From contig BSBK01004083.1 in the NCBI GenBank assembly GCA_027943335.1, positions 434,501 through 498,500 of the forward strand: a stretch of 64,000 nucleotides of DNA. The letters run 5' to 3'. Shown piece after piece: positions 22,439 through 33,820 of the stretch. Numbering within the stretch: position 1 is the first letter of the stretch; every line of letters begins with the position of its first letter. The notes under the pieces were generated by a model. It did no database searches and was not told where the DNA came from. It saw only the letters and a list, made by a program, of their open reading frames with translations. The position numbers and the translations under genes were made by a program. Source of the DNA: Chamaecyparis obtusa. Taxonomy: Eukaryota > Streptophyta > Pinopsida > Cupressales > Cupressaceae.

Positions 22439-23197
22439 CTTGCATATTGTGATTGTGTCTTATCTTGCATATTGTGATTGTGTATTATGGGGTGCTAAGA
22501 TTGGCTGACGTACATTCTTGTTGCAATTCTTGATATGCAAATATTGGAAAAACACATTTTATGAGCACGTGTAAGTGTTATGAAACATCTAACTTTGTTG
22601 TAAAATTTGATAGGTTAAAGGAATCTTAAGGTCATACGTAAGACAAGAATTGAAACAACATGCTTTTGACTTGACATCAATGCCCAAGTTTATAAGATTG
22701 TGATGAAAAGCATGGAAGAGTTTGACCATGCTAGAGAAAATAAACTGAAATTATAATTGAATGGAAACTACATAGTTATTAGGTTCATGGGCAGAGAAGC
22801 ATTAAAACAGAAACGCGTAATTTTAGTTTATTAATGTGTTAGCTGCGATAGAAAGCATATTCCAAGGAATGATTAGTATTCCAAAATATATTGGACCATT
22901 TACCAGTATTAAGGAAATGATGAACTAGGGCATTGCATGCAATTGTGGACAAGAGAATGAATGGCAATGAATAAGTGGCAATTTGAAGTTCAACATGCAC
23001 AAGCATTGTGATTAGTCTGCTCTTTAATTTGCTTTTGAATGCATAAAGGTCTAGTCATGTAGGAACCAAAAACCAATGGTTTGTCTTGAAAGCATAAAAG
23101 AACTAAAGAATAAGAAAGAAAGTATATTGTTGGACTACCAAATCATTTTAAGGATTTACTTGTTAGGGCTGACTTTGGATTGCTGGGACCCTAGTTT
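22439..23197. other. Intron sequence, no gene assigned
   Basis: A short tandem duplication TCTTGCATATTGTGATTGTG occurs twice near 22439-22480. Nothing else is recognisable. Confidence 0.4.
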
Positions 23198-23775
23198 GAA
23201 TACTTGTGAGTCACCGAGTACTCGCCATTCTTTTGCTCTGCAAGTTTTGGTGAGGTTTACTTACCCAGCTTTTTTACAGGGTTTTTTGGAAAACTTGCCG
23301 ACTTTTTTGCATGTACTCACCAGAAAGTCAGTGAGTTTTCCCATTTAACTTGCGGCACCAGCAACATGTCAAAATTCAAGGGAAAAGACATGAGTTAGAC
23401 AGTGCAAAGACCCTGTCTTTTTGGCTTTATAAGCATTGTTTTTGGCCTTTTAAAATATTATGAAAATGTGGCACACCATGAAGGTTTGTGTGGTTTTGAA
23501 GGTCTTCATTTGGGCTGGGTGGTAGGGGCTTTGCCTCTCAATGTTGTTGGGGGCATTACTCCTCAACTCGCTAGGGGCACTGCCCCTAGATCTTCACAAG
23601 GGGCATTGCCCCTAGAGCCCCACCAAACTCATGTGATATATTTTATAACTATATTTTGCATTAAAATTTAAAAAAATCAGACAAATTGTGTTTTTTTGTC
23701 AAATATTTTAGTGTTCGTTAATGTGCTGACTTTTTCCCGAGTTTTCCCTGAGTGCTCTCTGAGTAGCAAATATTT
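23198..23775. mobile_element. Candidate small DNA transposon with palindromic repeats
   Basis: GAATACTTGTGAGTCACCGA at 23198 is an imperfect inverted match to AATATTTGCTACTCAGAGAG read on the minus strand from about 23775; about 19 of 25 positions agree. Inside, four copies of a motif of the type AGGGGCACTGCCCCTA recur every 26-27 bases between 23523 and 23615, two of them nearly perfect palindromes. No transposase or target duplication was found. Confidence 0.3.
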
Positions 23776-23788
23776 GGCTTGCCAAGCA

Positions 23789-24495
23789 TGTAATATCCCG
23801 GATGGGTATTTTTCCCAAAAACTTCTCAAATATATCTCAGAAATACAAACGAACACTTGCATGCAATATAATATTGATTTAACATAAATAACCAGCAATA
23901 CATTTCATTTAAACACCTCAGAAATTGTTATCCTATTATACAACAGCAATACAATAACAATGAAACTACAAATTATTCCAATTTGAAATGCAAAATACAA
24001 CAGCAAGATTCGATAACCAAGAACCTGTAAGTACAATGGTGAACTCTAATGTGAATCCACCCTGGAGATGAACTGGATTTCTGTCCAATCCACCGAGAAA
24101 GCCTGAAGGTTACCATCCTCAAGTTTCAAAACCGAAAGCTGAAGCTTCTTGGATTCTCCAAGAGAAATAAATTCATAAACTAAGCATGAGCAAATGAGAC
24201 TCCAATCCTTCTTTTAAAGTTGCAATTATGACTCTTCAGTTTCCCTTCTCTATCTTTTCATATTCCCACTTTAAGTCACTTTAAATAAATATAATCGTTA
24301 AGTCATAATGTGACATAATAAAAATAGTAAGTACCTTGGAAACCCTGTGAAAACTGCTCTGATTGGCCTGAAACTGAAATCACCTAGGCCAAATACCATA
24401 TTGATCCCCAAAAAGTCTCGATTAGCCCACCGGACCATGATGAAATGGCTAACGACGCTGCACAAAATAATGTGCCTGAAAAAGAGGATATTACA
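23789..24495 (-). repeat. 3' LTR of the PDS5-carrying element
   Basis: Matches the right LTR but lacks about 140 bases between TAATA and AAAATAGTAAGTACC, probably by a deletion at short repeats. Confidence 0.9.
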
Positions 24496-24708
24496 TATCA
24501 TCCCTTCCCAAAGATTGCTTGCCCTCAAGCAATCGGTAATTGCATGTTGTGACCAAAATACCTGGATCCCATACCATCCTCAAGGAAGCTGCTCCACCAA
24601 TCAGTCATGAAAAACTGAAACAAACAATATGTCCCGTCTTGTGAAGCCATTCACACAGCAATAATGCATTATCCATTCTAGTGTTGGGATCCCAAACACC
24701 CCATGTAC

Positions 24709-25627
24709 CTAATCAATCGAATCAACCTGCCCTATGCTGCCATCATCTGCTAGAAAATCCTCAATCCAACTGAGAACCTCACTCCAACTGAGGTCACAAG
24801 CACCACTCAAGTCAAATGAAGGGAAAAACCTAACACCATGCCAACCGCGGGAATGTCCCTCTTGGATCCCACAAACAAAAGGGTCATCCATCTCCCCAGC
24901 TGACTGAAATATGTTGTTGTTCCATGCCCATAATGAGTGAATCGCCCAAAATGTCCAACTGCCATAACGATGCCCCTCTAATATGAAGGCTGAACCGGAA
25001 AGTGCGCTGACGAGCCAAACTACCAAGACTACGGGACATGGATTCCTCCTCCAAGAAAGGAAGCGTACCAAACCAATCACCCATTCCACACCTAGGCAAT
25101 AACCGAAAAAGAAAGTCCTCCGTAGGTGGGCTGAATGGAAAACAAAATGCATCCCATACAATGTGGCCATAATGTGATGCACTAACCAACTCCATTGGAA
25201 ATCCTGAATCAGCATTAAGATTCCATAGCTGTCTCTCTATACCCGAAGTCATACAATGCACACAATCGTGTGAAAAAGTCACACCATCAAGCATAATCAT
25301 CATACCAAGCTCAATAATCCCTTACTGAAGAAACTCTACCCAATCGTCATCATTGTGCCGAAAATCTGTGGTGATAGAGTTACCATAGGCACTGGATGAA
25401 TCGGTACGGAAATGCAGTGGAGTACCAGCTGTGTGAAGCAGGGAATGAATCAAAGGATACTCACCAACACTAGACATCTCTCCATCAATAAGAGACAACG
25501 CAAGGAAACGTATGTCCCCCGTCATGCAATAAGACATAACTGCCCATCCTGAACTGCTGATGTAGAAACCAAACTGCTCAACAACTGAGCTCACCCCGCT
25601 ACTCCAATCTGGTGACCAAGACTCATC
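24709..25627 (-). pseudogene. Unrecognised acidic, aromatic ORF remains before the polypurine tract
   Basis: Read on the minus strand from 25627, a frame stays open for nearly 750 bases with a single stop at 25322. A second frame is open from 25215 to 24709 (...SWSEVLSWIEDFLADDGS...). Both are rich in Trp, Phe, Asp and Ser and match no family I know. One or both may be decayed parts of the element's own 3' ORF. The acidic, aromatic style recalls the C-terminal half of the gag-like ORF at 12333-13280, but I see no alignable similarity. Confidence 0.4.
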
Positions 25628-26420
25628 TCAGGTAATTGAACCTGGGTCCCAAATCCTGCAACCAATCTCATCCTCATCATGGAAGTAGGAAATATCTTCC
25701 TCATCTAGCTCAAAAAGGGGATTATCAAATGTCAAATCAGCACCCATCTCAAACAAGGAATTGTCAACCGCCTGAAAGTGGCCTAACTCATAAAGAAACT
25801 CTGGGTGACCCAAAGATCTTTTAGGACAACTATCCAAGTCATAAGTCTGGTGTATGCTATCAAGCTCCTAAATTACCTCCTGAAAGAATTCAAACCTTTC
25901 CTTGTCGTCTTATTCCATGTACTGGCTAGAGGCAACAATCTGATTTCTTGCTTCCTAAAGAGCAATACGTGTGTGTTCCAAAGTACCCTGAGTAACACTG
26001 AGCTCTCTATTGAGTTTATTAATCTCATCCTCTTTTTCCCTCAACTGCTCAGCATATTTTCAACAGGTAGTCGCGATCTGAAAATAAACACAAATACTTT
26101 GATTTCCAATCCTCAAATGTTGTTTTGACCCCCTGTAAATCTGCAACATAGGATCCAATACTTATACCATCTTGTCCTTTATCGCTCTGAGCTTTCCTGT
26201 ATAGATCATCAATAACCTGGTGAGTGTTGTCATGGTGTACAAGAGCTACAATAATGGTATCATCACTGACTTCTAGCTGACTCTTCAAGGCACGTTTCTC
26301 ATCATTTTTATTCTGGGATGTACTACCCAAAGGGTCATCCATATCAACATTATGCATGAGTGAGGTGTTGCTAAAGAAATCACACGATTCCTCATTACAT
26401 GAATCGCTAAAGGCTTCCAA
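25628..26420 (-). pseudogene. Decayed coiled-coil ORF downstream of the PDS5-like part
   Basis: After one in-frame TAG at 26423-26421 the same frame continues (LEAFSDSCNEESCDFF...) to a stop at 26049. A neighbouring frame then reads EQLREKEDEINKLNRELSV and RIAL-EARNQIVASSQYME, a heptad pattern typical of a coiled coil, with three stops before an acidic segment ending at 25628 (DEEDISYFHDEDEIG). This is not part of PDS5 as known in plants. It may be the element's own protein or a second captured piece. Confidence 0.5.
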
Positions 26421-27458
26421 CTAGTCATTACAGCCTTTAACCATGAACTTGTCGAACTCAGCCACTAAGTCACCAAAGTAGAGCTTTGAACACTCTTCAC
26501 CATGTCCTGAAAGAGACGCATTCAAAGATATATTTTCATTATCACCTGGCTGCAATTTATCTTCTACATGATTAATACCGCAAACATGTTCCTGTGACCA
26601 ACCCACTTGGCATATAGAACAAATTTGCCCTGTGCTCACTTGGTCCTTGCCCATTACCGGATATCTTGCAACCTGTAAGCCTAATGATATTTGTTCATTT
26701 TCAATCAATAAATCTTTGAATCTTTCAGCCTGAAGCTTAATCAATTCAGCTAAAAGCTCACATGCCACGGTTGAGGACTTTTGTTCTCCTCTCCAGATTG
26801 CCAACACATCTAATTGCAATTGTTTACATATGTTGATATCCTCATCTAAAATCAAGGACATGATAGTCTTTATGCACATCTTACCTCATTTGGATGACGC
26901 TTCCTAAAATTACTTAGGAGGCACTAAAATAATTGTTGAGCCATCTTATCACAACTGAGATTCAACATGTGACTGAAAATTCTAGAGCTTGTCATTAATT
27001 TCAAGATTTTTACTTGCTTACCAAAGGTAGGATCTCTGTCATTTTTCAGTCCACCTAAACTATCCACAATCAGCTGTAAAGCTTGCCTCCAAATGTGATC
27101 GGTATAAGGTGTAATAGGAGTTGTAATCCGTGTGATCTCACTGAGACATGAAATGATTGCAAGCCTAACGTCTTTATGTGGATGATTCATAAACCTGCGT
27201 TGGACCAAAGACACCATTGAGGGATGCATAGCCCAAATGAAAAGCCCGCAATCAGATTGATCTATCCTAGATAGATATGAATTTATCTCCTCTAATTTGG
27301 CAAGCATACCTCCCATTAATTTTTTGATCCTCCAATTGCCATCCAAGGCAATATAACTCATTTCCGATTTCAATTTCCTTTTGAATATCTCTTAATTGCT
27401 CACCATAAAATGTGTCATTGAATTCCTTTGAGAATATTGGGCTTTCCAAGGTCTCCAT
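26421..27458 (-). pseudogene. PDS5: Captured PDS5-like cohesin cofactor fragment
   Basis: The minus strand reads SYLSRIDQS, HKDVRLAIISCLSEITRITT, LQLIVDSLGGL, MLNLSCDKM and IKTIMSLILDED in the order of the N-terminal HEAT repeats of plant PDS5, a regulator of sister-chromatid cohesion. The match covers roughly the first 200-300 residues of a family usually 800-1600 long; the C-terminal half and Tudor domain are missing. It is broken by a frameshift near 27360-27330, a TAG near 26926, a shift near 26880 and a TAG at 26423-26421. Homologous blocks are contiguous with no intron-sized gaps, which suggests capture of spliced RNA. An alternative is an unusual PDS5 copy hit by a retroelement, but the flanking LTRs and exact target duplication favour capture. 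Confidence 0.8.
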
Positions 27459-29277
27459 GATTCAATTTTCTCTAAGTTTCAAGCAAGGGACTGAATCAAC
27501 TTCTGAACTGAGAATTGTTGTTATGATAATAACGTTTTTGCTTTGTGCTGGTTGCAGGTGTGCAGTAAGGTTTACTAATTCTGACTGATTTGGAATGAAG
27601 GAGTTTAGTTTATAGTTTTCTGGTTCAGGCATGTTGAACAACACAACGAATATGCAGCTTTCCTCACAAATGCACTAGAACCGAATTTGTTATCACAAAA
27701 TTTTCGAATCAAGGATAGTCACTGCTGGCTGAGAAACAGGTTGTTGGTAACATATAATTCCAATTAGACAGCAATAAACTTCGAACAGTGAACTAGTATT
27801 CAATGTGTTCAAACTCCACCATTGCAGATGACAATGAGTACCACAATATGTACTAGGCTTGATAAGAATGATGGGCCTATTAGCTTGTTGTAAACTGAAT
27901 CTCGCACTGCATGGTAGTACACAACCATACACATTGTTTATACTGTCACCCGTGCCTTCCTATCACTGGAAATGATTTGATGTCATTTGTAACAGCCTCA
28001 ACCATAAAATCTACCACTTATTCAATGCCCAGAACAGAGATGAATGACCTCACGTCCCAATCGACTATCACCATATAACACGACACCACCTAGGCTATTT
28101 TATGTTTGAAGCAATGACCATTAAGCCAAGTTCGGTCTCAAAGTTGCAGTCCACACACATGCAATGGATATGATAGAGCGAATGCTACTTTATAAGACCA
28201 GGCGTATTCATTCAAGGGATGCGATGGACTTCCCAATATGGTGGCCTCCTGAATTCCTATTGTGCTGTCGGCTAAAGATGATTGGTGCTTCTTCCTAGCA
28301 CCTGCTATCGAACTGCATACACACACCCGACTCCTACTACTGATTTAACAAACTGGACCAAGTATGTATGTCGTTGTTTGACCAAGAAATGGAGTGACAG
28401 GTATGGAACGTCCTCCTTATGCCAGTTGATACCTCTACTACAAGCACGACACCCAACTAGATTGGATGCTAGCGCTAACCTCTGAGTGACTAGATAATAT
28501 CGCATGCTGAGTCTTCTTGAGAGTAATGGTCTACTCGCACCGAATGCTGGCACCAACCTTCGCGTGACCTGGTTGTATTGTGTGCTAAGTCTTCTTGCCA
28601 GTTGCGATCACTCACGCATGCCTTACGTGAGTGTGAATGCACACTCGATGCCTCCTCTCCTGTCATGCTTTTCAATGGAGATGTTACTGCTCCCTCCTTA
28701 CTGTCGCACGATGGGATGCACAACCAACACGAGTACATAGTCCCCGGTGGAAGGAAGTTGTGTCTCAAAATAGCGTTACACATTGAGAGTGAAGGGTCTC
28801 CAAAACGCAGGTGTTGAGTGAATCCTCTGCTAACAAGTGATCATATTCAACTGTTGTGCCGACTAGGATACCCCCGATATTGATCATTGTCGACAGTATA
28901 AATACCGAGCTTAGTGTTAGAACTCACACATCTATGAATCAATGCTGGAGTCACTGTGTATTGGGAGCCTTTAATATGCAAGTGGTGCTCCATCTTCTTT
29001 CTACGTGAGTGCAGACTTAACGTGAGATTCACATGCAAGCAACCTTAACCTGTAGAAGAATACTTAAGGGAGACTCCTCTTTATCCCTGTGATACCAGAC
29101 ATGATACAACCAATCTCTTGCAATCTGCTAAACTTCTTTGTGAGAATTGTTGGAAAATGGAAATATTTTTCCTTACCAATGAGTAATGCTGCAACTGGAA
29201 AACTTCATTTTTATCAATACGTTTGAGCTCTGTATGATTTGATTCTGGAGAAAACCTCACAGGCTAGCAAGATACAT
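27459..29277 (-). other. Leader region of the PDS5-carrying element
   Basis: Between the primer site and the captured sequence. Frames are short in all directions. An imperfect repeat of about 79 bp occurs twice at 28466-28544 and 28545-28622 (shared GCTGAGTCTTCTTG / GCTAAGTCTTCTTG). No coding function is visible. Confidence 0.5.
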
Positions 29278-29291
29278 AGCTCTGATACTAC
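29278..29291 (-). other. Primer-binding site of the PDS5-carrying element
   Basis: Read on the minus strand, AGTAGTATCAGAGC directly follows the LTR end; it differs at one base from the canonical TGGTATCAGAGC. Confidence 0.75.
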
Positions 29292-30141
29292 TGTAATAAC
29301 CCAAATGGATATTTTTCCCAAAAACTTCTCAAATATATATCAGAAATACAAACGAACATTTGCATGCAATATAATATTGATTTAACAGAAATAACCAGCA
29401 ATACATTCCATTTAAACACCTCAGAAAATGTTATCGTATTATACAACAGCAATACAATAACAATGAAACTACATATTATTCCAATCTGAAATACAGAATA
29501 CAACAGCAAGATTGGATAACCAAAAACCTGTAAGTACAATGGTGAACTCTGTTGTGAATCCACCCCGGAGATGAACTGGGTTTCCGTCCAATCCAAGAAG
29601 AAAGCCTGAGGTTTCTGTCTTCAGGTTTTAGAACCAAAGCTGAAGCTTCCTGGATTCTCCAAGAGAAATAAATTCATAAACTAAGCATGACCAAATGAGA
29701 CTCCAATCCTTCTTTTAAAGTTGCAGTTGTGACTCTTCAGTTTCCCTTCTCTATCTTTTCATATTCCCGCTTTAAGTCACTTTAAATAAATATAATCGTT
29801 AAGTCATAAAGTGACCTAATAATAAAGTAAGGAATCTTCTAGCATTAAAACAAAGGACCAAATGAACTCGGAAGACAACGTGTAATAGCTTGCCAAAAAT
29901 CTCTCGGCGAGACGCTCCAAGTCTAGTACGGAAATGCCAAGAAAATTGAAGTCTGCCCACTTACTAAAAATAGTAAGTACCCTGGAAACCCTGCAGAAAT
30001 TGCTTTGATTGGCCTGAAACTGAAATCACCTTGGGCAAATACCATATTCATCCCCAAAAAGCCTTGGTTAGCCCACCGGACCATGATGAAATGGCTAACG
30101 ACGCTGCACGAAATAATGTGCCCGAAAAAGGGCACATTACA
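29292..30141 (-). repeat. 5' LTR of the PDS5-carrying element
   Basis: Longer than its partner because it keeps a roughly 140-base segment (about 29825-29965). Ends TGTAAT/ATTACA; CTTACTAAAAATAGTAAG is a near-perfect palindrome within it. Confidence 0.9.
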
Positions 30142-30267
30142 AAGCATCACTCCAAGTTTGTGAACTGTGGCAGGGACAATAACATCTTTCAAATTTTGGG
30201 TTTAGTTTCCTAATGGATTTGAAAAAGTTACAAAAGACTTGTATTTAATCTCATTTATCTCACTTAC

Positions 30268-30318
30268 AATTGTGCTTGCATTGTTTCAGTCTCTCAATCC
30301 CAGCATGAAGAGGAGAAC
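30268..30318 (-). CDS. Internal exon of the unrecognised host gene
   Basis: A 51-base exon sits between a textbook acceptor (CACTTGCAG) and a textbook donor (AATT|GTAAGTGAG). Only one frame is open: two bases, 16 codons (SPLHAGIERLKQCKHN) and one base. The trailing base joins exactly with the first two bases of the exon at 22438. Its own start needs an upstream exon ending with one base, whereas the exon at 53098-52991 ends in phase 0, so at least one exon between 30.3 and 53 kb is missing from my model. Confidence 0.65.
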
Positions 30319-30599
30319 CTGCAAGTGTTTGGTTGACTGTCTTGGTGCACTACAACTAGATTGAACCATTAATATAACACAAATAAATTGAACCTCTTAT
30401 ACGCTTTTTCAAATAAAACAACATATATAAAGGAGATTAGAAAAATTACAATTGCTCAAGCCTTGATCTGGATTGAACAAAAGTATTGGCATTTCTACTC
30501 TAAAAGCATGTTTACATTAATATCCACAACACTGTCAAAAGAACAAAAAGAGAGCAGAGAATAGACAATACTTGACCTACGACTTAAAGAAAATGACCA

Positions 30600-30890
30600 T
30601 GATAAGCTTCTCTAGATACCTAACAACTAATTTCATATTGATAATTGTTCAAGCAACAGACATCGTGTGTATTTCTTTTGCACTACATAAAACAGTAGAA
30701 AGAGTATATGTGTGATTACATACAGCTATAGTTAGAGTCTGTACAGATGTTAGATGATTGCGTACAGCCGTTGCAAGTGTCTGTATGGTTTTTAAATGAC
30801 TGCATACAACTGTAACCCTTTTCAACAACAGGCAATTGTGTGATTGCATACAGTTATTGGAGAGAATAAAGTTGTAGAGTGAGCACAATT
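30600..30890. repeat. Imperfect 42-bp tandem repeat
   Basis: Two to three diverged units with the shared core CTGTA(C/T)G(C/T)AATCA on the minus strand (about 30700-30850). No gene seen. Confidence 0.4.
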
Positions 30891-31199
30891 ACTAAAGCAC
30901 AATAAACTAAAGTATACATACATGATTGATTCACATGAAAATAACATAGTAACTAAGAAGATATAATTGTTGTTCTTATTTCATTAAATGCTTCAATGCT
31001 CTTATACAAAAATGGGTAAGGGAATGATTTTCAGACAAAACAGTCCACATTCCTGACTAGAGAACAAGTACAAAAACTCGCCAATGGTTGTCATGGAATT
31101 CCAACTATCAGCAACTTGCCAAAACTATTTCAATCGACTGATGAGTCATAACTACACTCACCAACAGAAAATACAATATAACTAATATATGTTTTAGTT

Positions 31200-31610
31200 A
31201 TATACATCAGCACCTCCAAAAGAAAAATCTTCTTCCAGAAGACTGAAAGTAGGCAAAAACATCATTTCTGACACTAAAGAGGAAGGAGTCAAGTGTTGAG
31301 AAACAGCAGTACAATTTGCATAGTTCCTCCATTGTTTGCTCCAAATACTGAGCTGCTAAGAGTTCCCTTTCTTGAGAAGTTTTAACCATTTAGACAGCTT
31401 CCATGAGTTAAGTTTTTACCTTCTCATTAGCAAGTCTCGATTCAGCAATTTCTCTATCTTTATCAGCAATTTGTTTGTCCTTATCTGTGATTTCTAACTT
31501 TCACTGCATGGCCCTTTCACTTGTCCACAACCTTAGTCTAATCCAAGCCTGAGTTGAGTCTTCTGCACAAGCTATGCTTGGGACAGCAAACTTTGATCAT
31601 TTAGTTTCTT
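31200..31610 (-). pseudogene. Coiled-coil protein remnant
   Basis: One minus-strand frame reads FAVPSIACAEDSTQAWIRLR, KLEITDKDKQIADKDREIAE, SRLANEKVKT and SQERELLAAQYLEQTMEELC with four in-frame stops. The charged heptad pattern indicates a coiled coil. The family cannot be named. The stops show it is not expressed as one protein. It may belong with the gypsy gag remnant just upstream or be an independent gene fragment. Confidence 0.5.
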
Positions 31611-31929
31611 CTTAGTTATAGGAAAATACGCAGGACTCATCAATTCGTGCTTCGATATTTTGGCCTATTGCTATTTCACCTTGAGCATGAGGTACAAACG
31701 ACAGAATTTAGACTGAAGAATATAACGCCTCTAAAACTTTACCATCTGATCCACCAAGGAGAGCAAGGGGGCATTCATGTAGGAGTCTGTTGTTGCTATA
31801 TTGCAAGTATTTCTATTGTAGGCCACCCACAAGAGAAGATTTTAGTGACTTCTTCATGGCACTCGACCTCAACAAAGTGTTGAATCCTTCAAGCCTCCTA
31901 TAGAACCAAGGTAGAGTGAGTATCATTTA

Positions 31930-32410
31930 ACTTTATCGGACTATCAACCTCACTCATGCTGTTGCCATTGGCTCCAAGTCTTAAATGTGCTATGGGATGG
32001 TCCCAAGTGGATCACTAGAATCTAGTTTGGATAGCAAAATGGTGATTTCCTCGTCGCTACCATGGACTAGGCTATAAGACTTGCAATTGTGAGCCCTCGT
32101 GCAATTATGATTCTTCTTCAAAAGCTTAATTTGGCCTTTCCCAATTAGTTTTTGAAGCCAAGTCAACTTCTACGTACCAATCAATAATTATGCCTCTCAG
32201 GGTTGCTTGGAAAGACCATAGCCAATATGACCTATCATATTAGCCATTTGCTACCCAAATCACCTCATAGCTTTTACAATATCTCATGGGATCCTCTAAC
32301 CCATTGCCTATAAATTTTGGGTAGCTTCTACCTTTCAAAATTGGGACTTGATGGTGGAATCACCATGTTTTTCTTCTGGTGCTACATTAATGCCTAAAAT
32401 TGGCTCATTG
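31930..32410 (-). pseudogene. Ty3/gypsy gag remnant
   Basis: The minus strand reads YPKFIGNGLEDPMRYCKSYE, VIWVANG, then SFQATLRGIIIDWYVEVD, matching the conserved core of plant gypsy Gag (the segment ending in the family's ATLRGxAxxWY motif). Stops interrupt it. The copia element at 32510 is inserted just upstream of this fragment. Confidence 0.65.
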
Positions 32411-32509
32411 AAGTGTCTTCAAACCCTCTAGTGCTTATCTTGCACTCTCAATCACATGAGAATCCTTAGTTCATCTTGCCTCAGCAATCTATACACTTGA
32501 GTTGCCTTT

Positions 32510-33759
32510 TGTTGGATATTGCTAATGCATGGGAGGTGATTGAGACATTTAATATGTTTAATCACTATGTTACTGAATGGGCACTCATACTGTTGTCATT
32601 TGTGTTTTGTCACTGATGTCAACATATGTTTCTATGAAGGAACCAGACCAGTAATCAAAGTGTACGAACACTGTACGGATGTTTCAGATGCTGCACAGTA
32701 AGATAAGAGTTTAGGTGGATGTTGTGATCTTATATCTAAGATTGCATCATTAGATGTTTCATATTGAGAGAGATACAGATGTTTTAATGAAGACTAGTCA
32801 CTAGACTGTGACAGGGAGAATTAACAGAGTTAGTCTCCGAGTTTTTGGTATATCTTTCAGAGGATTTGAATTCAAGGTATGCAAGCTTGAAGCATGATAG
32901 ACAGGGTACTGAAGAATGTTCATTGGTCGGCGCAAGGTATGGAATGATTTGTGAGGTCATCTATGGCGCGTGTTCTGGCGATGGCTTACTGTGAAGCCAA
33001 CTCAGGAAATAAAGCGTGTATTTTGTTTGGCTCACAAAAATTAAGGATGTTGGTCCTTAATCATTGTAATGTAATCACTGTAGACTTGTCCTAGATACCA
33101 TGTGTATCTTAGCAAGGGTTTATGTAATTGTTTGTAACTAGGAAAGCCTCATGGGCCGACTTGATCATGGTAAATTGTAATAAGGTATATATGTAGAGTT
33201 TTTTCTTTGGAAAAGATGAGGATGGAAAATATGTGTTATAAAGAAGTTGGAAAAGCTGCGAGCTTGTGTCTGTTGTATGTAGAGCAAAGGTTTACTGGTG
33301 GACTTCATTGGAACTGATCAAGCAAAGACAATTGCTGGCAAACAGTTCAAAAGATTGTGTATTTCTTTATATACACCTGTTGCGAACTAGTGAGTTCTGA
33401 AGGTGGATTTAACCTTCTTTGGGCAGTGAGCCCTCTCTTTTGTTCTTGACTCCTAACAGGGTCTGTCCTCTAACAAGGACTATGTACTGTAATGTTTCAA
33501 AAAGCTCCTAACAGGGCTATATCTTCTAACAAGGATAACTATACTCTCAGTACATCATTTGTGGGTGCTAATTCCCACCGAGGTTTTTAACTTTAAGAGG
33601 GTTTCCCCGAAACCAAAATATTGTGTTATAGTGTTGGCATTCATTGTGTTCATTGGATCTGATATTGTGGAGCTTAAAGTTTACAGTTTAATATTCTGTT
33701 ATACAACTGATTCACTCCCCCCCCCCTCTCAGTTGTATTGTGGACTGTTATTCCTAACA
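32510..33759 (+). repeat. 5' LTR of the copia element
   Basis: Contains AGGTATATATGTAGAG near 33184, a plausible TATA region, and a run of nine C near 33718. Confidence 0.92.
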
Positions 33760-33820
33760 ATTGGTATCAAAGCCTGTGGTCCTCAGAGAGAAAGCTTAAC
33801 AGCTTGAGGTGATCTTGGAG

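Larger units (their letters stand above)
23789..30141 (-). mobile_element. Non-autonomous LTR retrotransposon carrying a PDS5-like sequence
   Basis: LTRs at 23789-24495 and 29292-30141 begin TGTAAT and end ATTACA on both strands. The 5-bp target duplication AAGCA is exact (23784-23788 and 30142-30146). Orientation is minus: next to the right LTR is TAGTATCAGAGCTATG, a one-mismatch primer site, and next to the left LTR is GGGAAGGGATGA, the polypurine tract. The 4.8-kb interior has no protease, integrase or reverse transcriptase. It has a leader with imperfect repeats of about 79 bp (28466-28622), then a decayed reading frame whose first third matches the N-terminal HEAT region of plant PDS5. 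The left LTR lacks about 140 bases present in the right one. It sits in an intron of the minus-strand host gene. Confidence 0.93.

Noticed and set aside
22336..22440. Plus-strand coding-like reading (GTAMKGYLRRGGSNFKQC) with an acceptor
   Set aside because: No donor follows on the plus strand, whereas the minus strand has both sites and fits the phase of neighbouring exons.
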